Positions 56,363 through 64,000 of a stretch of DNA of 64,000 nt are shown here, one piece after another (the stretch's first letter is position 1; every line of letters begins with the position of its first letter). A model generated the notes under the pieces. It searched no databases, was not told the DNA's origin, and was given only the letters and a program-made list of their open reading frames with translations. Source of the stretch: Fistulifera solaris (taxonomy: Eukaryota > Bacillariophyta > Bacillariophyceae > Naviculales > Stauroneidaceae); assembly GCA_030295235.1 (NCBI GenBank), contig AP026125.1, positions 2,108,001 to 2,172,000 of the forward strand. The letters run 5' to 3'. A program made the translations under genes and the position numbers.

Positions 56363-56856
56363 CGGGAAGAGAATGCAACTATGAGTGCAGCCTTCTAGGA
56401 TCTTGTTCCTTTCGGTTTTCGCAAAATGCGGAGACCGGTGTCTAGAGACTAGACTTTAGAGAACAGAAGTTAAAACATTGATTTTGAGTGGTCTACATAG
56501 TCTCTTTAGTCTCTAGTGTTTGCTGTTAATAAGAACCTTAGCATTTGGCATTCTTCGGATCCATTGAATGCATTCCGAAATGTTGTTCATTACTGACTGT
56601 GCTTTTGCGGAATCATCGGTACCCGGTACCCATTCTGCTAAAAAGCAAACGGCGAATTAGGCCCAAGGAATAGCATTTCCAATCAGATTCTTATTGATAC
56701 AGTTTAGATCATAGTCACTGCTGTGGCCATTTACTTGGAGACCGTATAGAACAATTACTTGTTTCATACATAGTTTTCAATTTTCCTAAAGCCCTAAGTA
56801 ATCAACAATTCGACTGTCGTAGCAAATGTTTTATTTCTAAATAGAGATTTTGACGC
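56363..56856. other. Intergenic region, no gene seen
   Basis: 494 bases between two same-strand genes. It contains a short direct repeat of GTCTCTAG/TCTAGAGACTAGAC-type sequence near 56438-56515 (GTCTAGAGACTAGACTTTAG and AGTCTCTTTAGTCTCTAGTG), which could fold into a stem; nothing else is supported. Confidence 0.35.
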
Positions 56857-59041
56857 ATGTCGGTCTTCACCAATTCGAAATCCAAACATCGCCAAATCAA
56901 CCGCATGAAAAGAACACCATCCTGTTGGAAACAAAAGCACGAGCAAACGGTTGCACATGCTATCTCCATCGAAAAGGATACGATGAAAGGCTCCAGTTTT
57001 GTCGATAGGGGTAGTTTATTGTCGGGAAGCGCTCGACCCGGAAAACGCGCTTTGAGTTATAGCCAACATTCAACTGCAATTGACGACACGAGGCAAGAGC
57101 AATTTCACACACAGAGAACCATTGACTCCTCGGGACCAAGAGAAGGTGTCTCTTCAAGTGTACCATTTAATAAATTGTCGCCGCAAGTAGACATTCCGGA
57201 AAGAGGAGATATACAAGATGATGATGGAGCAGAACGGCCTCTTGTAATGAATTGCGTTTCGCTCAATACGTTTGTAGAAGGAATGAGAAGTCCTCTTTAC
57301 AGCCAAAGTACCAGCTCAACAAAAAGAAAAAAGCGCTAAAGTAAAGCAGGAAAAAGTACGGACGGGCCGTAGAAAGTCGAGAAATAGCTGTTCAGTTAGC
57401 CAGAAAACTCAACGCAAATCAAGGAAGAAACTTTCTCCACAACTGATGGCGTCCTTGGCTGATGTTGATGATGAATTGTCTCCAGTCGAGGATATTTCTA
57501 GCGATGACTTTGTTATGGAAGATCAGGATCAAAGTTACTCTATACATCATGAACCTCTCCTTGTGGACACTTCACGCTCCACGTCAAAACAAATACCACT
57601 ACCTGCTGAATCGCCGCGGTTCAGTGATTTCATCTCTGGGAATTTTTCACAGTTGCGAGGAATTTCCTCTCAAAAGTTTGATTTTTCAATTATACAACAA
57701 ACCATTGAGTCAGTTCAAGAGACTTCCCGGGCAATTACCACACCTCTGGTGACGAGATCAAATGAAATATCTGACTTGTTCTCAAGGAATTTCGATCGGT
57801 GTCGATGTGATGACGATCGGAAAGGATCACAATCAGTGGAGAGTTGTCCATCCGATGAAATGACTCCTCATACGCAAAGTAGCGATGATAGCTCATATAA
57901 TGAACCGCTCCAATTTATTAGCAGCCAACAAACAAGTCATACCGCTCGAGAAGAACCTTGCAGATCCATCCAAGAACTAATTGAAGAAAGTTACTTCCAA
58001 CACGTGATTGGTGAAGGTCTCTCGTACATTGAGGAAGAGACACCTTCTGGTATTAGAGGGGAAATGTCTGGCGATGAGGAATCTCTTTTGGTGTCGTCTT
58101 CTTCACCAGCGAATAGCGAGAGGACTCCTCTGCACCACGAGGCACGAGAGGACGAACATTTACAGATATCATTCGACGACGGCTCTGTCGCTGCTGATAG
58201 CAAACCACTTACGAACAATATCAAAGGTACTGGTCACATCTCGTCGAGGGTTATAGACTTAAATCAAACCAAGGAAGCGGAGGACAATATAGTGACCTCG
58301 TGCAAGAGCGATGAGCTTTCCATTGCATTTTCGTTGGACGACGAGGAATTCAAAGAGTCTGCTTCTACGAAATCATCCTTTGACTTTGTGGAAGATCGGG
58401 ACTTGAGAACGGTACTACGCTTGACGCTGGAAGGTGGTAACGCCGATCTTTTGTTTCCTTCCTTATCTAAAGTGAGGTCGGAGACACCAACAAATTTAAA
58501 AATAGGGGAGAGTGGGTCATCAGATGACGGCCTGGAATATGAGATAGAAAATCTAGAGGCTCTTGCCACAGACATTCAGCAAGAGATTGAGACCGCCGAT
58601 CAGTTTGCTTCATTTCAGAGGAGCCCAACGTCGCACATTCGGCCAGCTCCCTTGCGGAGGGTGGAACCTTTCGTGAGAATGCCTTCTCCTTCCGAAGCCT
58701 CATCAATGGATAGCAGCTACAGTGATGCCACTTCAGTTAGCCAATTCTCGCCTTCTTCGGTGGGACGAACACCTGCTGCTGGACGAAGAGTCCATTTTTC
58801 CAATGAGAACGAAGAATATATTTTCGTCACAGAATCTCGCAGCGCCGACAGCACCCGAAATGTGACCAACTTCTTGGATGATTTCTTGGTTGCTGTCGAA
58901 GACCTTATGGAAGATATGACGCTGACGTGTGCTCGTGCCGTCGAACACCACAGACCCTCGAACATGGAGAGTGTAATTGGAAGAGCGAAGGACGCAGCAC
59001 CGTCCAAGAATAAGAAGGATGAAATTAGTCAAACGGCTTGA
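56857..59041 (+). CDS. Disordered protein with RVHF (PP1-docking-type) motif
   Basis: About 727 residues after removing one A from the A6 run at 57327-57332, which joins TSSTKRK to SAKVKQEKVRTGRRKS and then MASLADVDDELSP. Composition is Ser/Asp/Glu-rich with nuclear-localisation-like KRKKR and RRKSRNS segments near residue 160. No folded domain is visible until the C-terminus, where GRRVHFSNENEEYIF precedes a helical stretch (NFLDDFLVAVEDLMEDM). RVHF followed by acidic residues fits the RVxF docking motif for protein phosphatase 1. Not recognised otherwise. Confidence 0.55.
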
Positions 59042-59147
59042 ATGTTACTTCATAGATTATAAACACTTTATTTAGCCGCGCGACACAAGAATCTTATGAA
59101 ATCTCAGTGATTGGGCAAATCGTACCAAGTAACACTTTTCAACAATG

Positions 59148-60539
59148 CTAGATTTCTTTGGCTCGTTGGTTTGGTTGATTCTCAGATGCTAGTGCGGCAG
59201 CCGTCAATAAGCGTTTTCGTCGTTGTGAATCATTTGGGGTATTATTCTGCTGACTTTGTTCGTGCTGCAATAGTTCTTCACGCTTCGCAAATGATTCGAC
59301 CGAGGCTTGCTCAAACCACTGCAACATGAGTCGATGAGGATGACGGTGCGGAAAATGTTGCTGTGAAAGCTGCGCCCAACCGATAGTAGGATGCTCCTCC
59401 ACGATTTGCAGTAGTTCCTGTTTTTCAGCAGAAGTAAAAGGCTTCGTTGTGTACTGTTCCGGGTTGAGAGTGCGATTCCATTTGTCGGCGACACTTTTGG
59501 AGTTTCGTGGGAAATGAGACGACGCTCGATATAATGTCAGCGAAGAATGGTTTTGTCGTGCACCCGGTTCTATTTCTCGATCAACTCGATTGTCATCGTC
59601 AATATCGGCATTGGCAGCTAACGTGTTGTTCTCGCCAGTTGCACCGTTCTCGTCGTCAGCACTCGCACCGACTGTTCCCTGTCGTGATGGCATAGGGTCG
59701 TGGTAGAACTTCATCAAAAGAACTAGTTTTCGTTCTTCGTCCAGCGTCCAAAAATCATGTACGAAATTGGGATTGAGCAAAGATTGATGAATGCGATTGA
59801 AGAATTGCTGCCTGGTTTTATGCGGAAAGAATTGAGCAGTCATTCGTACAAAGGAATCGATATCCCAAACATGCTGCGGTCCAGCTGCAGCTATGTATTT
59901 CAAGAGCAATTCATCTTGTGGTAATTTCCATGCATGATTGGCTGGCGGATTGGCTTTCAAATTTGCCACAAGTTGCTTCCAGGGAGAGTCGACAACAGTA
60001 GGATCATGGCGCGCGTATTGGATACGACATTCCTCAGCAGTTCGCCGTGGTTCGTTGGGTACTCGCTTGTGCAAAGCAGTAGCGACCTGCTCCCAGTCAA
60101 CCGATTCGTTCGCGGTGACTACTGCTTGCAGTGCTTGGTCTTGTGCCGACGACCAGGGCGGCTGCGTGTGATAGAAGAAAGTCGATGCTTCCAGTTGCTG
60201 TCGTCGACGTAGAGTATCCGGGTTGGGTGCCGGTTGTGATTGACGCGAATCGGAAAAGAATCGTTCTTGTCGCTTGCCGTATAGATTTATCGCTGGAGAA
60301 GGAACATTGTTGTCTTCTGTCTGGCGACTTTTTCTCTTGCGCGACTTAGCAGGTTTAGCAATGTGTTGTTCCTGTTGTTGGATGTTCTGCTTTGGTCGTA
60401 ATTGTTGAGTATAATATAAAGCCCATGAACGATTTTGTGCTTTGTGTTGAGCCAGAATACGCAATTCCTCACGAATCTTTCTTTGCAGCCTTCGATTCGT
60501 TTCTAAGAGCTTTTGCCGTTCTACTTCCGGCGCTTGCAT
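59148..60539 (-). CDS. Multi-repeat Myb/SANT protein (SNAPC4-like)
   Basis: Single exon, 463 residues from ATG at 60539. A basic coiled N-terminus (ETNRRLQRKIREELRILAQHKAQ) and an RKRKSR nuclear signal precede three to four Myb/SANT repeats: PPWSSAQDQALQAVVTANESVDWEQVATAL..RTAEECRIQYARH (residues about 125-180), WKLPQDELLLKYIAAAG, WTLDEERKLVLLMKF and FTSAEKQELLQIVEEHPTIGWAQLSQQHFPHRHPHRLMLQW. Imperfect tandem SANT repeats with this order resemble SNAPC4, the small-nuclear-RNA promoter-binding subunit of SNAPc. It converges on the RVHF gene with 106 bases between stops. Confidence 0.65.
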   Translation of the reverse strand: MQAPEVERQKLLETNRRLQRKIREELRILAQHKAQNRSWALYYTQQLRPKQNIQQQEQHIAKPAKSRKRKSRQTEDNNVPSPAINLYGKRQERFFSDSRQSQPAPNPDTLRRRQQLEASTFFYHTQPPWSSAQDQALQAVVTANESVDWEQVATALHKRVPNEPRRTAEECRIQYARHDPTVVDSPWKQLVANLKANPPANHAWKLPQDELLLKYIAAAGPQHVWDIDSFVRMTAQFFPHKTRQQFFNRIHQSLLNPNFVHDFWTLDEERKLVLLMKFYHDPMPSRQGTVGASADDENGATGENNTLAANADIDDDNRVDREIEPGARQNHSSLTLYRASSHFPRNSKSVADKWNRTLNPEQYTTKPFTSAEKQELLQIVEEHPTIGWAQLSQQHFPHRHPHRLMLQWFEQASVESFAKREELLQHEQSQQNNTPNDSQRRKRLLTAAALASENQPNQRAKEI

Positions 60540-60639
60540 CTTTGATTTATCCTAGCAACAACGATTATAAGATACGAAACACAGTCTACTTCATTCTCCG
60601 TTACCTGGTATCATGAACAACAACACAGCCACAGAATGA

Positions 60640-61505
60640 GATCGCAAACACCGATTCCAGAATTTCTGGAACGACAATCACAGAATTTCTGTACGACTGC
60701 AAACACGGATGGTCCAGAATTTCTGGACCAGCCACAGAATACAGTAGGATGGATCGCAAACACCGCTTCCTGAATTTCTGGAACACCCATCACAGAATTT
60801 CTGTAGGACTGCAGCACGGATGGTCCAGAATTTCTGGACCAGACACAGAATACAGTAGGATCGAAAACACCGATTCCAGAATTTCTGGAACGCCTATCAC
60901 AGAATTTCTGTACGACTGCAAACACGGATGGTCCAGAATTTCTGGACCAGCCACAGAATACAGTAGGATGGATCGCAAACACCGATTCCATAATTTCTGG
61001 AACGACCATCACAGAATTTCTGTAGCATTGCTAACACGGATGGTCCAGAATTTCTGGACCAGCCACAGAATACAGTAGGATGGATCGCAAACACCGATTC
61101 CATAATTTCTGGAACGACCATCACAGAATTTCTGTAGCATTGCTAACACGGATGGTCCAGAATTTCTGGACCAGCCACAGAATACAGTAGGATGGATCGC
61201 AAACACCGCTTCCTGAATTTCTGGAACGCCTATCACAGAATTTCTGAACGACTGCAAACACGGATGGTCCAGAATTTCTGGACCAGCCACAGAATACAGT
61301 AGGATCGAAAACACCGATTCAAGAATTTCTGGAACGCCTATCACAGAATTTCTGAACGACTGCAAACACGGATGGTCCAGAATTTCTGGACCAGCCACAG
61401 AATACAGTAGGATCGCAAACACCGCTTCCTGAATTTCTGGAACGCCCATCACAGAATTTCTGTAGGACTGCAAACACGGATGGTCCAGAATTTCTGGACC
61501 GACCA
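60640..61505. repeat. Palindrome array 4, 108-112-bp units
   Basis: Eight unit starts (GATCGCAAAC or GATCGAAAAC) at 60640, 60752, 60860, 60971, 61083, 61195, 61303 and 61411. Each unit has TTCCAGAATTTCTGGAACG, CACAGAATTTCTGTACGACT, GGTCCAGAATTTCTGGACC and a half site CACAGAATACAGTAGGAT. The unit corresponds, in reverse orientation, to array 1. Variation is concentrated in the spacers and in the first palindrome (CTTCCTGAATTTCTGGAA). It lies between two divergent genes (SNAPC4-like, minus, and dioxygenase, plus). Long minus-strand frames are artefacts. Confidence 0.95.
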
Positions 61506-61803
61506 GCAGTTGTCTTATTCAATGTCAATGCAACATAATGTAGCTCAATGTTTTGAAAAACGAGTAAGGAGTGATCACTTCCTATCTTCCCTTTATCTGT
61601 CTATTTGTTTTAGTATAAGCTGGTCGATACATTGATCGAGCGCGAAACGAGATCGTGAGAAGGCTTGTCAAGCCGGAGCGTGTGGTCGTAATCAAAGAGA
61701 TCCTTGATTGATTTGACGAAAGAATCGTCGTTTCTACGATTCCCAATCCTGTATAATAATTTGCCGTGCCTTCTTCAAGAACAGAGCAGTTGTTTATATT
61801 GAA

Positions 61804-63312
61804 ATGAACGCGTCTCGCGCACTTGGGTTCGTGCGACGAGCAACCGCATCGCAGAAGCGACGTGCTTGTTTTTCGAACACGACGACAACAGCTCCGTCGG
61901 TTGCGATCGCACCCGATGGACTGTCGCTGCACCTCTCTTTTCCTTCCTCTTCTTTATCAAAGAAGAGAGAAGCGAAGAGTTCTGCAGTTTTTGCAGCGCC
62001 GTGGTTGTTTCATCAACATCCTAATTCGATTCATCCTTCTTCAGGACAACACATACGACCATTGGTGCAGGCACATCAGTACAAACTCCGACATGCACAA
62101 ATCATCCAGCGAAGCCATATTGTGCATCCTGTGGCTCCACCCTTGGGCTGTTTTCATTCCGTAGGGTCTGTGTATTCGAATCAGATGGATACTCCTACAA
62201 GTGATTCGGACGCGCCGAAATGGATCCTTCAAGTCCATTGGGAAGGACCTCAACCACTCCACACGGCTTATTATGATATCGGATGGTTACAACAGTGTCA
62301 TACTATGAGCTTACATGATAATGACAAGTCGAGTATCCACGCAAATAAAACGATTGTCACGCAACAAACACAACTCCTCTCCTTTGATCATGACAAAGTC
62401 CTACGACACGACGACAACTTGTTTCGGCTCTTACGATCCTTGCTGGAGTACGGAGCTGTCTTAATCGAAAACACGCCCAATACAGACACGGCCTGTGCCA
62501 ATATTGGCAAACGACTTAGTGGAGGCACATTGTCACATGGATCCTTGTATGGAGATGTCTTTGACGTCCAATCAATACCCAATGCACACAATATCGCCTA
62601 CACCAATGATGCTCTTGCCGTACACCAAGATTTGGCGTATTATGAATCACCACCGGGCTTTCAGTTGTTGCATTGTCGGACGAATACCGTGACGGACGGC
62701 GGAGCTTCGCTCTTGATCGATGCCTTGGCGGCCGCAGAAACATTGGCCAATCTAGCACCGGATCTGTTTGCTACATTGACTCGTGTACCGGCCACCTTTT
62801 TGAAGCAACGTTCCGGGGCGGATATGATGTACCGTCGTACCCATATTCGTGTATCCGAACACAATCGCACTGAAGTATTGTCGGTGCACTGGGCTCCTCC
62901 TTTTGAAGGTCCATTGTTTTCGTCGTCTGAAGAAGACACTCGCGAGTACTTTGTGGCCCGTGCCGCCTTTGAACGCATGCTGGATGTTTTGTTACCGCGT
63001 CAAGAACGATACTTGCCAATGCTCGATCGGCAGTTGGAACAACAGTTGATCGATTACGCTCATAACTATACCTGGCAACAAACCTTACAGCCGAAGCAAA
63101 TTTTGGTGTTTTCCAATCAACGACTCTTGCATGGTCGAACCGCTTTTCGTATTGATACAGCGAATGGGGGTACCCGTCACTTGACGGGATGCTACACAAA
63201 TGTGGACGAGACGCTGCAACAATATCGTTTATTACGAAGACAGCGATTGCGAGGCGCACAAGACCTTGAAGCTTTGCCGGTGATGGGGCATGGCAGTCAT
63301 CGAATTTCGTAA
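61804..63312 (+). CDS. Gamma-butyrobetaine/trimethyllysine dioxygenase-type Fe(II)/2OG enzyme
   Basis: Single exon, 502 residues. The first 30 residues (MNASRALGFVRRATASQKRRAC) look like a mitochondrial presequence. An N-terminal region corresponds to the family's DUF971-like metal-binding part but lacks an obvious zinc ligand set apart from HTAYYDIGWL. The catalytic TauD fold follows: LLEYGAVLIENTP, TNDALAVHQDLAYYESPPGFQLLHC (HxD iron ligands, residues about 277-279), TVTDGGASLLIDAL, VLSVHWAPPFEGP and QILVFSNQRLLHGRTAF (distal His and 2OG-binding Arg). BBOX1/TMLHE carry out the two hydroxylations of carnitine synthesis; which one cannot be told here. Confidence 0.8.
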   Translation: MNASRALGFVRRATASQKRRACFSNTTTTAPSVAIAPDGLSLHLSFPSSSLSKKREAKSSAVFAAPWLFHQHPNSIHPSSGQHIRPLVQAHQYKLRHAQIIQRSHIVHPVAPPLGCFHSVGSVYSNQMDTPTSDSDAPKWILQVHWEGPQPLHTAYYDIGWLQQCHTMSLHDNDKSSIHANKTIVTQQTQLLSFDHDKVLRHDDNLFRLLRSLLEYGAVLIENTPNTDTACANIGKRLSGGTLSHGSLYGDVFDVQSIPNAHNIAYTNDALAVHQDLAYYESPPGFQLLHCRTNTVTDGGASLLIDALAAAETLANLAPDLFATLTRVPATFLKQRSGADMMYRRTHIRVSEHNRTEVLSVHWAPPFEGPLFSSSEEDTREYFVARAAFERMLDVLLPRQERYLPMLDRQLEQQLIDYAHNYTWQQTLQPKQILVFSNQRLLHGRTAFRIDTANGGTRHLTGCYTNVDETLQQYRLLRRQRLRGAQDLEALPVMGHGSHRIS

Positions 63313-63432
63313 TCGAATCTGTATACAAATAGAATTGGATTCAAAAGGGTCTTGTAATTAATTCTGATGTTTCTAGCATTAGTAGCGATGCTCGCGAATC
63401 TTCATGTTCCTCTTCAACTTATTTTGTATGAT

Positions 63433-63999
63433 TTACAAATCCGGCACATCGACGAGTGCATCAAAGAAATCTTGTACCAAATCATTCATTTTCTGTGCCA
63501 CTAGAACGAATCCAGTCGCATCTTTTGCACTGACAGGCACATCGGCTGCTTGTGCATATTGTCGCAATTTGTCGGCATCTTGTAAAGCTCGTTGTTTCAT
63601 GTCGGCACTTTGAATGGTCCCTGCTACCACTTTCATATCATCTCCAGCGAGTGAATAGATTTGGCGCAAGAATTTTCCGACATTATCCCATTCGGCGGCA
63701 TCCATTTCGCTGGAATTCTCTTGTACTCGCTTTGTTACCTTTTTCAGATCACGTTTCAACCGAATGCATCGATTGAATTGAGCCACACCTTGGGGTAATT
63801 CCGTGCCGGAATAGACATCGGCATGTGCGATAGTAGGCTGTTGCGTAATCACTGCCGTTGTAGTCAAAGCTGCCGTGAACATTCCTTGTAAGAATCTTTG
63901 TCGATTCATTGTTGTTGTGGAGAGGGATGCCGATTCAGAGACGGCGGAACGAGAACGAAGGGTATCGGAAGCTGTGGCACGAGAAGTGACCCAAGCCAT
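63433..63999 (-). CDS. Thylakoid-lumen PsbQ-like photosystem II protein, partial
   Basis: 188 residues, running to the window edge, so the 5' end (probably a signal-peptide exon) is not seen. The visible N-terminus has a Ser/Thr/Arg-rich transit-like part, then a second hydrophobic segment NRQRFLQGMFTAALTTTAVITQ ending AHA|D, a thylakoid signal-peptidase site. The mature part (about 125 residues) is a four-helix bundle: QFNRCIRLKRDLKKVTKRV, WDNVGKFLRQIYSLAGDDM, KQRALQDADKLRQYAQAAD and LVAQKMNDLVQDFFDALVDV. Length and helix layout match PsbQ/Psb31-type extrinsic subunits of photosystem II in red-lineage algae; which of them is undecided. The minus-strand start at 63999 may be internal. Confidence 0.6.
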   Translation of the reverse strand: MAWVTSRATASDTLRSRSAVSESASLSTTTMNRQRFLQGMFTAALTTTAVITQQPTIAHADVYSGTELPQGVAQFNRCIRLKRDLKKVTKRVQENSSEMDAAEWDNVGKFLRQIYSLAGDDMKVVAGTIQSADMKQRALQDADKLRQYAQAADVPVSAKDATGFVLVAQKMNDLVQDFFDALVDVPDL

Positions 64000-64000
64000 T

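Noticed and set aside
60601-61528. Several 60-154-codon minus-strand frames with repeats like AGPEILDHPCLQSYRNSV
   Set aside because: They are translations of the palindrome array. Unit lengths of 108, 111 and 112 are not all multiples of three, so no single frame is maintained.

Overview
The window looks like nuclear DNA of a photosynthetic stramenopile, most likely a diatom. Genes are dense, on both strands, with few short introns (about 40-210 nt, GT..AG). One protein carries a signal peptide followed by an A|F plastid-entry motif (17924-19018), and a thylakoid-lumen type photosystem protein sits at the right edge. Eukaryotic housekeeping genes fill the rest. The species assignment is inference; no search was run.

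Layout. 0.5-7.3 kb: a StrG/phytanoyl-dioxygenase-like protein, an OB-fold protein, an atypical Rab-like GTPase and proteasome chaperone PAC4 sharing a divergent promoter filled with a ~35-bp repeat, and a cysteine-poor ferredoxin-fold protein. 8-17.6 kb: a large TRF4-type non-canonical poly(A) polymerase, a DUF711 protein, a palindrome array, the canonical poly(A) polymerase and an unknown acidic ORF. 17.9-31.6 kb: plastid peroxiredoxin-like protein, MFSD5-type transporter, LRR protein, histidine phosphatase, HAD hydrolase, membrane RING-H2 protein, Golgi pH regulator. 31.8-33.9 kb: nine-copy 243-bp satellite. 34-41.8 kb: FIGNL1-type AAA ATPase, then a long multi-domain gene (degenerate INO80-like SNF2 lobe, zinc finger, AP2, FHA) and a small mitochondrial-type protein. 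42-43.5 kb: ~210-bp tandem array. 43.7-51 kb: BUD23 methyltransferase, pterin carbinolamine dehydratase, BRUTUS-like hemerythrin/RING ligase, PELP1/RIX1-like protein. 52-64 kb: a very long TULIP/HAM1-like plus PDZ protein, a low-complexity protein with an RVxF-type motif, a SNAPC4-like Myb protein, another palindrome array, a gamma-butyrobetaine/trimethyllysine dioxygenase and a PsbQ-like protein.

Two things stand out across the window. First, four arrays (14.3, 22.1, 42.2 and 60.7 kb) are built from the same small set of perfect palindromes that share the core CAGAA-N-TTCTG but differ symmetrically in both arms. Two further dispersed short element families (a GACTG..CAGTC hairpin family and a CTACGTG..CACGTAG family) occupy intergenic DNA, mostly between divergent genes. 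Second, about a dozen conserved genes are interrupted by single-base frame changes, nearly all explicable by one base too few or too many in a short homopolymer. I read these as sequence/assembly errors, not pseudogenes, and gene spans below ignore them. Breaks are stated in each entry.
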